Part shown: in pieces, positions 17,753-25,681 of the stretch
How the letters are laid out: each line of letters opens with the position of its first letter
How positions within the stretch are numbered: the first letter of the stretch is position 1
From: Bin87 sp965262485
Lineage (GTDB): Bacteria; Chloroflexota; Dehalococcoidia; Lucifugimonadales; UBA3495
Length of the DNA: 64,000 nt
Assembly: GCA_965262485.1 (NCBI GenBank)
Contig: OZ253540.1
Location: 1,612,001-1,676,000, forward strand
Direction: 5' to 3'
The notes under the pieces: model-generated
Seen by the model: only the letters and a program-made list of their open reading frames with translations
What the model was told of the DNA's origin: nothing
The model's database searches: none
Program-made: the position numbers and the translations under genes

Positions 17753-18547
17753 ATGAAGCTTCGACTCGATGACGGCTGCGAGCTGTTCTACACCATAGAC
17801 GACTTTACCGACCCGTGGACCGAGCCTCAAACCGTGGTAATGCACCACGGTATGGCCAAAAACCATCAGCTCTGGTTCGGCTGGGTCCCCATCATCGCGC
17901 GACACTACCGCGTGATCCGTTTCGATATGCGCGGCATGGGTCAGTCCGACGTCCCCGAACCCGGCTTTCCCTTTTCGGTGGACAATTTCGCCAAAGACCT
18001 CGCCGAGTTTGTCGACAAGCTGGGCCTGGATAAGTTCCACCTCATCGGCGAAACCGTCGGCGGCAGCATTTCCATGCGTTACGCCACCATGCACCAGGAG
18101 CGGTTGCTCTCCCTCACCGCCTGCACTTCTCCCACCAGCTTCAACGACGCCCACCACGCCGAATCTGCCGTCCAGATCGAAAACGAAGGCATCGGCGCGT
18201 GGGTCGAAAGCAGCATCGGTCGCCGCCTCGACCCGCAGATAGTTGACCCCCACTACACCCGCTGGTACGCCGAGCAGATGAAGGCCACCACACCCCATGT
18301 CGTAGCCGGCTTCCAGGCTCAGGCGTCCGGCGATCTGCGCCCGCTTCTCAAGGATGTTCAGACCCCAACCTTGATCATCGCCGCCGCCGCCTTGCGTGAA
18401 GAAGTGTTGGGCGATTTCCGCGGCGCCTCCGACGTGTTCCCCAACGGACGCTCCGTTGTGTTTCCCGGCGTCTCAGGTTTCGTGCAACACGTACTGCCGG
18501 TTCCCTGCGCCCGCGTTTGGCTGGACTTCGCTCGCAGTCTGGGATAA
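17753..18547 (+). CDS. Alpha/beta-fold hydrolase with Thr at the nucleophile position
   Basis: 264 residues of the alpha/beta hydrolase fold. The oxyanion region is VVMHHGMAKN, the strand after it has RVIRFDMRGMGQSD, and the nucleophile elbow reads LIGETVGGSI (~97-106). The elbow is normally G-x-S-x-G, but here the central residue is Thr. The acid would be in PTLIIAAAA and the His is in FVQHVLPVP (~247). Sequence plan resembles enol-lactonases and C-C hydrolases (lid region ~130-190). The Thr means either an unusual Thr nucleophile or a non-hydrolytic role. ATG at 17753 has aaggagg 15 bases upstream. Probably co-transcribed with the CMD gene. Confidence 0.8.
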   Translation: MKLRLDDGCELFYTIDDFTDPWTEPQTVVMHHGMAKNHQLWFGWVPIIARHYRVIRFDMRGMGQSDVPEPGFPFSVDNFAKDLAEFVDKLGLDKFHLIGETVGGSISMRYATMHQERLLSLTACTSPTSFNDAHHAESAVQIENEGIGAWVESSIGRRLDPQIVDPHYTRWYAEQMKATTPHVVAGFQAQASGDLRPLLKDVQTPTLIIAAAALREEVLGDFRGASDVFPNGRSVVFPGVSGFVQHVLPVPCARVWLDFARSLG

Positions 18548-18615
18548 TGGTTCCGACCGCCCAGCCTGATACCAGCCCCTCTCCGTAGTTTTATACTTGG
18601 GGGTAGTCCTTCGTC

Positions 18616-19356
18616 ATGGTGGATTATTCTACCGACGAAAATCGCTCAGTGCCTGCGGAACCCCGGCATCTAACTACAGACGCCGTTGGCGATGATACAA
18701 CGGTTCAACCGCCCAACCTCCTGACGCGCCTTTTCCATCGCCACGTCCGAGATGAGCGGGGCCGCTACCAGTCCCGATTGTTTGCACGCGGCGAACTCCA
18801 GGTTTTGCCGCGCCGTACCAGCAAACGGCTCCGACTCCCTCCGTACATTTTGTTGTACGACGTTCGGTTCTTCCGGATGCAGAAGGGTTACCTGTGGCAA
18901 TCCTCCCTCGCGGTCATCGCCATCCTGGCCATTCTGCTATTGGTCGATTCGGTGGCCGACGCTGCCCTGGCGGCCGGTTTGGGGTCCAGCGTGGTCATCG
19001 TGTTCCTGCACCCCACGTCGCGCAGCGCCGGCCTCCGCAACCTGGTCGGGGGCCACGTCCTGGGGTCGCTCGTCGGAGCGGCCGCATCGCTGCTCCTGTT
19101 TCAATCCGGATGGATCCCCGCTAATGCCGAGCTATCCCACTGGTTTGCCGACGCTGTCGCCGCCGGTGTTCTCGGCCTGGTAATCCTGCTAATGGCCGCC
19201 ACCGACACGGAGCACCCTCCGGCTGCTGCCACCGCACTCGGGTTCGCGTTGCAGAGCCTGGAGTGGCCCATCGTTTTCCTGTTTAGTGGGGCCGTGATCG
19301 TGCTGGCCGTCGTGAAAGTCGTGCTTCGCAACCGTCTCCGGGACCTCCTCAATTAG
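18616..19356 (+). CDS. HPP-family integral membrane protein
   Basis: 246 residues. An N-terminal cytoplasmic part of ~95 residues, polar and Arg-rich, precedes about five membrane segments: SSLAVIAILAILLLVDSVAD (~96-115), LAAGLGSSVVIVFLHPTSR, GGHVLGSLVGAAASLLLF, AVAAGVLGLVILLMAAT and FLFSGAVIVLAVVKVVL. The family motif HPP is in TDTEHPPAAATALGF (~197-211). HPP proteins are bacterial/plant membrane proteins, with some members linked to nitrite transport; the function here is unknown. The long soluble N-terminus is longer than in most relatives. The start at 18616 follows ggtagtccttcgtc, not a strong ribosome site. Confidence 0.75.
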   Translation: MVDYSTDENRSVPAEPRHLTTDAVGDDTTVQPPNLLTRLFHRHVRDERGRYQSRLFARGELQVLPRRTSKRLRLPPYILLYDVRFFRMQKGYLWQSSLAVIAILAILLLVDSVADAALAAGLGSSVVIVFLHPTSRSAGLRNLVGGHVLGSLVGAAASLLLFQSGWIPANAELSHWFADAVAAGVLGLVILLMAATDTEHPPAAATALGFALQSLEWPIVFLFSGAVIVLAVVKVVLRNRLRDLLN

Positions 19357-19600
19357 AAGCGGCCCGTCCCGACGGCTGGGCTTCCCTTCGCCGCCATCCC
19401 GTCCAATCGGTCAGCCGGACGCCTTGAAACGCGACTCTCTCCCATCGCTGCGTAGTCGATCCGTTCAACCGCTAACCCGAACCACGGCTCTCCAATGCAG
19501 CGCTGACAGGGGTAGGTAACTTCTGCAATGTCCCCTCTCCCTTGATGGGAGAGGGCTAGGGTGAGGGTGAAAACCTCCTGCAAAACATCCATACCTACCC
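19357..19600. repeat. Gene-free stretch with R4 hairpin and inverted copy of MITE target
   Basis: 19532-19571 is an R4 hairpin (ctctcccttgatgggagagg). gctgacaggggtaggta at 19502-19518 is an inverted copy of the MITE 2 flank, making a large stem around the element. No gene seen. Confidence 0.5.
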
Positions 19601-19781
19601 CAGGGCAAACGCATTCTAACTTTAGGGGACCTCATATACCGTTACCGTCATTCCCGCGAAAGCGGGAATCCATACAGCTTGCTTCCAGACAGTTGACGTA
19701 CAACCAAACGACCTGGATTCCCGCTTTCGCGGGAATGACGGACGCCTGCAAAGTCGATTAAATTAGAATGCGTTTGCCCTG
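19601..19781. mobile_element. MITE-like element 2 with ISAs1-type ends
   Basis: 181 bp with 19-bp terminal inverted repeats (cagggcaaacgcattctaa) and a perfect 10-bp duplication atacctaccc (19591-19600, 19782-19791). Inside are two R3 hairpins (cattcccgcgaaagcgggaa at 19650 and its counterpart near 19717). It is very similar to the element at 60713. Confidence 0.9.
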
Positions 19782-19873
19782 ATACCTACCCCTGTCAGCC
19801 AATGCACCGGGTGGGGTGTGCTAACATGCTGAACGTTCATTGACCTTTAGATTCCCGATTGGAGATTGCCCTC

Positions 19874-21286
19874 ATGCCCGATTCCATTTCCCGTCAGTTG
19901 GCCCGGTGGGCTGTAAACCTCAGTTCCGCCGACTTGCCGCCCGCCGTCATCGACAAGATGCAAACCTCGCTGCTGCACGGTATGGTCGTATCTATAATCG
20001 GCGCCGAAACCCACCACGGCAAAGCGGCGGTAAACCTCGCGCTGGCCGAGGAAAGTTCGTCCCACGGCGCCAGCATCGTCGGTCAGTCAGCACGCGCCAC
20101 CCGCTGCGGAGCCGCCTTCGCCAACAGCAAGCTCATGCACGCCACCAATCAGGCCGACTCATACCGGATGCTCACCCATCCCGGCCCCTGCGTCATTCCG
20201 TCGGCCCTGGCTACCGCCGAACTGAGCCGGGCGTCGGGTTCCGATCTGATCACGGCCATGGCCGCCGCCTACGAGGTCGAGTCCCGCATCGCCGGCGACT
20301 TCATCGCATCCACCCAGGCCCGTGGCTTCCGCTCCAGCCCGGTTTACGGCACCCTCGGCGCGGCTGTCGCCACCGGCAAACTGCTGGGCCTCACCGAAGA
20401 CCGGATGGTAACCGCCATCGCCTTGGCGGCCACGTTCACTGCCGGCACCAACGAAGGCCCCCGTTCCGGCGGGCGCGAAATGATGTTCCATGAACCCCAG
20501 GCCACCCGCAGCGGCATCATGGCCGCCCTGCTGGCCCGCGAAGATGTACGCGGTTCCGAAGAATCCCTGGAGGGCCCGGCAGGTTTCTATAACGCCTTCA
20601 CCGGCAACAACCGCGGCGAGCTGTCCTACGTTTTCAGCGGCCCACAGCAGGTTACCTTCGATCCCGTAACTCAAGGTTTGGGCCAACGCTGGGAACTGCT
20701 GCACACCGTACTCAAGATGTACCCCACGGCCGGCTATAACTGCCCGGTGATCGACCTGATGGCCGACATCCGGCGCGCTCATGATTTGTCCATCAAAGAC
20801 ATCGAACGCATCACCATCGACATGAACTGGCTGGAAACCCTGTACCCCTCGCCAGCCTTCCCCAACCCGGCCCGCGGACGCGCCATGGTAGGCAGCACCC
20901 ACTACTTCGCCGCCTACGTTGCGGTCAACGGAGCCTACCCGCCCCTGCGCACCCGCATCGACCCCGGCGACGATTCTGATGCCGCCAGCGCCGATAATCA
21001 CGACGCCGTCGTCAGCCTGATGCACAAGGTGGAAACCGTCGGCCACAAAGACCGCACCGCCTTCGCCCCCCGCATCACCATCGAAATGGCCGGCGGCACC
21101 GTGTACCAGGGCGAATACCACGGCGCCGAACTCGAATGGGGATTCGACACAGAGGTGGAACGCCTGCGTCCTCTCTTCGACAACATCGCCTGGCCCAACG
21201 CCAAACTCGAAGCCGTTGTGTCGGCATCCCGGAACATTCCCGACGCCGCCGACCTTGGCACACTGTTAGCCGCCGCAACGCCGTAA
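19874..21286 (+). CDS. MmgE/PrpD family protein (2-methylcitrate dehydratase-like)
   Basis: 470 residues of the MmgE/PrpD fold, a family that includes 2-methylcitrate dehydratase, cis-aconitate decarboxylase and many dehydratases of unknown substrate. Landmarks: HGMVVSIIGAETHHGKAAV (~35-53), FANSKLMHATNQADSYR (~80-96, with the conserved N..H.D region replaced by TNQADSY), HPGPCVIPSALATAEL and GSDLITAMAAAYEVESRIAG (~125-144). Also present are the small-domain helix QRWELLHTVLKMYPTAGY (~275) and C-terminal RITIEMAGGTVY. Start: ATG 19874 has ggag ten bases upstream; a TTG at 19859 would add five residues. It is followed 57 bases later by an SDR gene, so both may act in one catabolic route. The substrate is unknown; a methylcitrate cycle is not otherwise seen here. 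Confidence 0.85.
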   Translation: MPDSISRQLARWAVNLSSADLPPAVIDKMQTSLLHGMVVSIIGAETHHGKAAVNLALAEESSSHGASIVGQSARATRCGAAFANSKLMHATNQADSYRMLTHPGPCVIPSALATAELSRASGSDLITAMAAAYEVESRIAGDFIASTQARGFRSSPVYGTLGAAVATGKLLGLTEDRMVTAIALAATFTAGTNEGPRSGGREMMFHEPQATRSGIMAALLAREDVRGSEESLEGPAGFYNAFTGNNRGELSYVFSGPQQVTFDPVTQGLGQRWELLHTVLKMYPTAGYNCPVIDLMADIRRAHDLSIKDIERITIDMNWLETLYPSPAFPNPARGRAMVGSTHYFAAYVAVNGAYPPLRTRIDPGDDSDAASADNHDAVVSLMHKVETVGHKDRTAFAPRITIEMAGGTVYQGEYHGAELEWGFDTEVERLRPLFDNIAWPNAKLEAVVSASRNIPDAADLGTLLAAATP

Positions 21287-21342
21287 CGCGGCAGTCTCGC
21301 TGGCGTTCGATCTCAGTAATTAAACCCGACAGGAGAAGAATC

Positions 21343-22137
21343 ATGTTGCCAGGTTTGGAAGGCAAAGGAGCGCTCGTCACCGGTGGCAGCCGCGGCATTG
21401 GCAAGGCCATCGCTTACGCCCTCGCCTCCGAGGGTTGCGCCGTCGCCATCTGCGCCCGCGGGCCGGAAGCGTTGCAAGCTTCCGCCGCCGAAATCAGCGA
21501 TGCCACCGGCGCCAACGTCATCCCCATTCCCGCCGATATGACCGACCCCGATGCCATCGTAAACCTGGTGCGGCAGACCGTTGCCGGCCTCGGTCGGCTG
21601 GACATCCTGGTCAACAACGCCGTCAACAGCACCAGCGACCGCGCCAGCCGAATCCCCGACGACGTTATTCTCAACCACATCACCACCAAGATCATGGGAT
21701 ACATCCGTTGCGCCCGCGAATGCGTCCCGCACATCACAGCGGCCGGCGGCGGACGCATCATCAACATCGGGGGCATGGCGGCCCGCAATTCCAGCCCAAC
21801 CAACCCCGGGTCCGGCGTCACAAATTCAGCCATGTCCAACTACTCCAAAGCGCTGGCCGACGACGTTGCCTCGGACGGCATACTGGTCAACTGCATTCAC
21901 CCAGGCAGCACCCGAACCGAGCGATACATGGGACTCGTCGCCGAACGCGCCGCCCGCGCCAATACCACCCCGGAAGCCGAACTGGCCCAGTCGGTCGCCG
22001 AAATCCCCATTGGACGCATGGTTGAACCCGAGGACATCGCCAATCTCGCCGCGTTCCTCTGCTCCGATCTGGCGTCGGCCATCACCGGCCAAACCATCGC
22101 CGTAGACGGCGGCGGCGGCAAGGGCGTGCATTTCTAG
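21343..22137 (+). CDS. SDR-family oxidoreductase lacking the usual catalytic residues
   Basis: 264 residues of the short-chain dehydrogenase fold. The nucleotide-binding motif TGGSRGIGKAIAYAL (~14-28), ADMTDP (~65), LDILVNNAV (~87-95) and the C-terminal SAITGQTIAVDGGGGKG are clear. The active-site region reads RIINIGGMAARNSS ... SAMSNYSKALADD: the Ser of the usual ISS and the Tyr of Y-x-x-x-K are missing from their normal places, although a Tyr-Ser-Lys occurs three residues later. Such non-classical SDRs are known in acyl-CoA metabolism, but the reaction here cannot be stated. ATG 21343 is preceded by caggagaag. It is probably in an operon with the MmgE/PrpD gene. Confidence 0.85.
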   Translation: MLPGLEGKGALVTGGSRGIGKAIAYALASEGCAVAICARGPEALQASAAEISDATGANVIPIPADMTDPDAIVNLVRQTVAGLGRLDILVNNAVNSTSDRASRIPDDVILNHITTKIMGYIRCARECVPHITAAGGGRIINIGGMAARNSSPTNPGSGVTNSAMSNYSKALADDVASDGILVNCIHPGSTRTERYMGLVAERAARANTTPEAELAQSVAEIPIGRMVEPEDIANLAAFLCSDLASAITGQTIAVDGGGGKGVHF

Positions 22138-22321
22138 CCGACACCAACCCGGTCTTAACCCGTCATTCCAGCCTTAACCCGTCATTCCGGCCTTGAGCCG
22201 GAATCCAGAGAGCGTATGATGAAAGAATCAGGCCCGTGCTCATCGACTGCGGCCCCTGGATTCCCGCTTTCGCGGGAATGACGGTTGAGGTGCGGGAATG
22301 ACGGTATTTGTCAACACACCC
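22138..22321. repeat. R3 hairpin cluster
   Basis: 22179-22209 (cattccggccttgagccgg) and 22257-22284 (ttcccgctttcgcgggaatg) are R3-type hairpins; part of the sequence could act as a terminator for the SDR gene. 22312-22321 is the left target duplication of MITE 3. Confidence 0.6.
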
Positions 22322-22497
22322 CAGGGCAATCGCATCTCAACCCGTCATTCCGGCGTAGGCCGGAATCCAGACGTTTCCGGGAAGGCCAACGTTCCCACAG
22401 CGAGATTCCAATGGGTTCCTGCCTACACAGGAACGACGGAGGGAAGGTCGGAATGAAGGTTGCCGGCGCACCCAAAGATTAAGATGCGATTGCCCTG
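22322..22497. mobile_element. MITE-like element 3 with ISAs1-type ends
   Basis: 176 bp with 16-bp inverted ends (cagggcaatcgcatct) and a perfect 10-bp duplication caacacaccc (22312-22321, 22498-22507). It contains an R3 hairpin (cattccggcgtaggccgg at 22346). The right duplication overlaps the last bases of the next gene on the minus strand. Confidence 0.9.
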
Positions 22498-22506
22498 CAA
22501 CACACC

Positions 22507-23031
22507 CTAATCCACCTGCATGTGCCGCAGTGCCCCGGCGAAGTTGGAGTCCAGGACGTAAACGTCCGCCACCTTGTCATACGTCATGGGGCGCGGCAAA
22601 TCCACGACTCCCCGGCGGCGCTTCAGCCGGTTCATGCTGTGGCCCTGGCTGGACAGCGATCCGGACAACTCCCGCTGCGTGAGGTTCAGTTCATCCATCA
22701 ACTGCGCCCGCTTCTCCGTGTAGTCCGGCGACTGCAAAACGCGCACCATCGCCTGCCTCGCCGTGGCGGACAGGTGGCGCCAGAAAGTCGTAGCGTAGCT
22801 GGCATTCCACTGCGGACGATCCGGTTCAACGGTTACCGCCAATTCCTCCGGTGTTGATGCGCCATCCCGTGATGACGCGCCATCCGCACCACCCGCGGCT
22901 GCATCCACCGCCTCTTCGCCCTCAATGACTTCGCCGCCAGATGGCAACTTGGCTCCCCGACCTGCCATCTGGCGAATCGCCGCCACTACTTCGTCGATGT
23001 CCCCTTCGATAGTTACTGTTACCCGGGCCAA
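22507..23031 (-). CDS. Uncharacterised protein with variable linker
   Basis: 174 residues, family not recognised. An N-terminal beta-alpha unit (ARVTVTIEGDIDEVVAAIRQM, ~2-22) is joined by an Ala/Gly/Ser/acid-rich linker (~30-70) to a C-terminal helical part with WRHLSATARQAMVRVLQSPD, LNLTQRELSGSLSSQGHSMN and basic RLKRRRG (~90-140). The C-terminal half looks like a helix-turn-helix DNA-binding region by its spacing, but this is inference. Start is a TTG at 23031, with no strong ribosome site, so the start is uncertain. Its 3' end coincides with MITE 3's target duplication, so the last few codons or the stop may be set by the insertion. Confidence 0.55.
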   Translation of the reverse strand: MARVTVTIEGDIDEVVAAIRQMAGRGAKLPSGGEVIEGEEAVDAAAGGADGASSRDGASTPEELAVTVEPDRPQWNASYATTFWRHLSATARQAMVRVLQSPDYTEKRAQLMDELNLTQRELSGSLSSQGHSMNRLKRRRGVVDLPRPMTYDKVADVYVLDSNFAGALRHMQVD

Positions 23032-23163
23032 AACGCTGCTCCTCGTACTCCGCTATTGACTCTGCTGACACCCCGTTGCCTGATCTCGCATGAACCGCAG
23101 TTTACCGCATCGGTTTTCGCATCCGCCACCACCAACGCCCTCTCCTGCGTACCCACTATAATC

Positions 23164-23273
23164 TGTCATTGCGAGGAGCACAGCGACGTGGCAATCTCGT
23201 TGAGGTTGAGCACACGACGGGCGAACCATCATCGCTACGGCGACGGGATTGCCGCGCTGCGCTCGCAATGACA
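23164..23273. repeat. R1 hairpin repeat, full
   Basis: Left arm tgtcattgcgaggagcacag, right arm ctgcgctcgcaatgaca, loop of ~45 nt (gaggttgagcacacgacggg...). Lies between two convergent-to-tandem minus-strand genes. Confidence 0.8.
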
Positions 23274-23298
23274 AAGCGAGTATGCGTGAGCCAACGCC

Positions 23299-24228
23299 CT
23301 ACGGTGATATCGCCGCCTGCAACGCCGATTCCAGAACCCGGGGCGGCACATACTGCTCGAACCGCGCGGTGATCCTTCCGTCGCTGCCGATCACAAACGT
23401 CCAAGGTTCCGACACCAACCCCCATTCTTCCACGGCGGGAACCAGCTCTTTGCCCACCTGCGCCGGGTCCACCAGGTGCGGGTCTTTGTAAACCTCCACG
23501 TGCACGAAGTTGGCCCGGCCGGCGTATCGCTCCGCCAATGCAGACAGCGTCTCGACCTGTGGCCCGCACGTCGCCGTTACGCAGAACGCCGGCGTTGAGA
23601 ACGTGACCACCGCCGGCGCCCCCGACCTGACCGCATCGGCTAACGACAGTTGATACAGCGCCGGATCCGGCTCGACGCTGCTGCTGATGGTGCGCAGGTC
23701 GGCCACCCGTGCCGCCGTGGGCGTGTCTGACGGCGGCGCCGCGTCCCCGATAAACGGCGCCCGGTGTTGCGCCGACACGGCTATCACGGCGGCGGCAGCG
23801 TGGATCTGTCCGCTTTCGTCCTCAAACGTCGCGTGAACCTCCCAGATGCCCGGAGCCTCGGCCGTTGCCGTCCCGGCCTCGTCGAAAGTAACCTGAGCCA
23901 CAAATATCCCGCGGCGTCCTTCCGGCGGCCATTGCTCGTATTGCGCCGTCGTGCGGTGCCGAACCTGCCCGAAGTGGGCCCCGGCCTCGTAAAACACCGC
24001 CTGCAGCTCCACCAATCCCGGACGCACCGGCATGTAATCCCGGTCAACCAGCCCAAATGACAACCGGTTCTCGCCCACGGCCAGGTCGCTATTGGACACG
24101 ATCATGCTCAGCGCGGGTCCACCCGGCGGCTGGCTCAAAACGTCGTCCGGGGGCCGCTGACTCCCACAGCCCATCGCCAGCAGCAACAAGACCCCAACCA
24201 GGCAACTCAACAAAATTCCACGCATCAT
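23299..24228 (-). CDS. Lipoprotein with C-terminal thioredoxin-like domain
   Basis: 309 residues. The signal peptide MMRGILLSCLVGVLLLLAMG is followed by a lipobox Cys (LAMGC), so it is a membrane-anchored lipoprotein outside the cytoplasmic membrane. The middle (~40-170) is a beta-rich part resembling Ig-like or carrier domains (LSFGLVDRDYMPVRPGLVEL; FVAQVTFDEAGTATAEAPGI). The C-terminal part (~195-305) has a thioredoxin-like fold: APAVVTFSTPAFCVTATCGP, with the Cys pair spaced C-x5-C rather than C-x-x-C, then FVHVEVYKDP, EPWTFVIGSDG and a final helix. Possibly involved in redox or metal delivery on the cell surface; the wide Cys spacing argues against a classical disulfide reductase. Start chosen at 24228 (or 24225) because it gives a proper signal peptide; the upstream open frame is made of R1/R2 repeats. 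Confidence 0.8.
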   Translation of the reverse strand: MMRGILLSCLVGVLLLLAMGCGSQRPPDDVLSQPPGGPALSMIVSNSDLAVGENRLSFGLVDRDYMPVRPGLVELQAVFYEAGAHFGQVRHRTTAQYEQWPPEGRRGIFVAQVTFDEAGTATAEAPGIWEVHATFEDESGQIHAAAAVIAVSAQHRAPFIGDAAPPSDTPTAARVADLRTISSSVEPDPALYQLSLADAVRSGAPAVVTFSTPAFCVTATCGPQVETLSALAERYAGRANFVHVEVYKDPHLVDPAQVGKELVPAVEEWGLVSEPWTFVIGSDGRITARFEQYVPPRVLESALQAAISP

Positions 24229-24274
24229 GGCTTTGAGGTTGCCACGATGTCCCCACATTGGCAAGGCCCCTCCC

Positions 24275-24405
24275 GTCATTGCGAGGATTTTCCGCTCATC
24301 CTGAGCCCGTCGAAGGATCATCCTGAGCCTGTCGAAGGACGCGGCAATCCCCTTACACGCCACATCCAAAAATCCTGTCCATCCTGTTCATCCATGTAAA
24401 AACCC
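24275..24405. repeat. R1 half with two nested R2 units, then R6
   Basis: The R1 arm (gtcattgcgagga, 24275) is interrupted by two R2 units (cctgagcccgtcgaagga; cctgagcctgtcgaagga) and resumes as cgcggcaatcccc. 24366-24405 is R6. A further R2 unit is at 24416-24436. Confidence 0.75.
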
Positions 24406-24455
24406 GTCCCCACTCATCCTGAGCCTGTCGAAGGACCGCCACTGCCGCCGTGGTC

Positions 24456-24461
24456 TATAAT
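24456..24461 (+). promoter_or_regulatory. -10 box upstream of LLM oxidoreductase gene
   Basis: TATAAT at 24456, 48 bases from the start codon, in the gap after the last R2 unit. No clear -35. Confidence 0.4.
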
Positions 24462-24508
24462 CAACCCACACCTGCTCACACCCATCCCAATGACGCTGCG
24501 AGGTTACT

Positions 24509-25546
24509 ATGCGGTTCGGTTCTTTCGTATTCCCGGTCAGCCACCACCCTGAAAACGACTCAGCGGTTATCGACAGCACTATGGACGAGGTCATCCTTGC
24601 CGAGCAAATCGGCATGGACTCGGTGTGGCTCACCGAGCACCACTTCGATGGAGCCGCCGCTCACGCTGATCCGGTGGTGTTCGGCGCCGCCATCGCCGCC
24701 CGCACCAGCCGCATCAAAATCGGATTCGCCGTCGCCGAACTCGCGTTCCACCACCCGGTGCGCCTCGCCGTGCAAACCGCCCTTCTCGACAACCTCAGCC
24801 ACGGCCGGCTCATCGTCGGAACCGGGCGCGGCTCGGCCTACAACCACTATGAATACCTGGGCTTCGGCCTCACTATGGCGCAGGGCATCGCCCGGCTCGA
24901 TGAAGCGGAACAATTGCTGGTCGAGGCCTGGACCGGCGAGGACCTGTCGCACCACGGCGAACACTGGAACCTCGAATTTCCTCTGCTGCGCCCCCGCCCG
25001 TATCAAAAGCCCCATCCGCCGCTCATTCGCGCCTGCATCAGCGAGGCATCCGCCGTCAATATGGCTAAAATCGGCCGACCCATCATGATCGGCATTCAGA
25101 CGCCGGAGACCCTGCAAGCCCGTCTGGAGCGATACCGCAAAACCATGCTGGACTCCGGATTCACCGAGGCTGCCACCGAGGTTGCAATGGACCAGTGCTG
25201 GGCGTCCCGCGACCTGTTCATCGCCGACACCTACAGCGAAGCGTTGGAAATCGCCGAAGCCGGTTTCGAGCGCGAACGCACCCACTTCCGCCGCGCCCGC
25301 GAGCTCTACAACCCCGGCGGCTTCCCGCCTCCAGACCCCAACCGCCCGGTCCCGGCCGGAGAGAGCCTGGAGCATTCCTTCATCCTCGGCACACCCGCCC
25401 AGGCCGCCGAGCAGGTCGCCGCCCTGCGTGACATCGGCGTGCGCAACCTCATGTTCAAACTCAACGTCGGCGAGATGGACACCCACCGTGTCCAAAAGTC
25501 CATGCGGATGCTCGGCGACCAGGTAATGCCGAAATTCATGGGGTAA
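24509..25546 (+). CDS. LLM-class flavin-dependent oxidoreductase
   Basis: 345 residues of the bacterial luciferase-like monooxygenase family (flavin-dependent, F420 or FMN). Landmarks: N-terminal MRFGSFVFPVSHHPEND, GMDSVWLTEHHFDGAAAHADP (~33-53), RIKIGFAVAELAFHHPVRLA (~69-88), LSHGRLIVGTGRGSAYNHYE (~97-115) and the C-terminal SFILGTPAQAAEQVAALRDIG (~290-310). The EHH motif and the cluster RLxVGxGxG match the alkanal monooxygenase branch. Substrate unknown. It is a single gene with its own likely promoter; its downstream neighbour is convergent and separated by R1/R4 repeats. Confidence 0.88.
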   Translation: MRFGSFVFPVSHHPENDSAVIDSTMDEVILAEQIGMDSVWLTEHHFDGAAAHADPVVFGAAIAARTSRIKIGFAVAELAFHHPVRLAVQTALLDNLSHGRLIVGTGRGSAYNHYEYLGFGLTMAQGIARLDEAEQLLVEAWTGEDLSHHGEHWNLEFPLLRPRPYQKPHPPLIRACISEASAVNMAKIGRPIMIGIQTPETLQARLERYRKTMLDSGFTEAATEVAMDQCWASRDLFIADTYSEALEIAEAGFERERTHFRRARELYNPGGFPPPDPNRPVPAGESLEHSFILGTPAQAAEQVAALRDIGVRNLMFKLNVGEMDTHRVQKSMRMLGDQVMPKFMG

Positions 25547-25558
25547 GCGGCGTACCCA

Positions 25559-25676
25559 CCTTGTCATTGCGAGGAGCGCCCCTCACCCCAACCCCTCTCC
25601 CAGGGGAGAGGGGCAATTGGCCCCCGGCGCATTTTCTCCCCTCTCCCACCGGGAGAGGGGCTAGGGGTGAGGGGCG
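25559..25676. repeat. R1 fragment and paired R4 hairpins between convergent genes
   Basis: 25562-25580 is an R1 arm (tgtcattgcgaggagcgc) cut by an R4 block (25579-25676) that contains two R4 palindromes (cccctctcccaggggagagg; ctctcccaccgggagagg). It could terminate transcription of both flanking genes. Confidence 0.65.
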
Positions 25677-25681
25677 TGCCC

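Noticed and set aside
19859..19873. TTG start for the MmgE/PrpD protein
   Set aside because: It overlaps the ggag ribosome site that serves the ATG at 19874.
20159..21121. Long minus-strand frame inside the MmgE/PrpD gene
   Set aside because: Composition is Gly/Ala/Val-rich with no motif; the plus-strand MmgE/PrpD signature is clear.
23164..23273. R1 hairpins considered as tRNA or riboswitch
   Set aside because: There is no cloverleaf, anticodon or CCA end, and the same hairpin recurs between unrelated genes, so it is a dispersed repeat.
24560..25567. Minus-strand frame opposite the LLM oxidoreductase
   Set aside because: Shadow frame; no recognisable domain.
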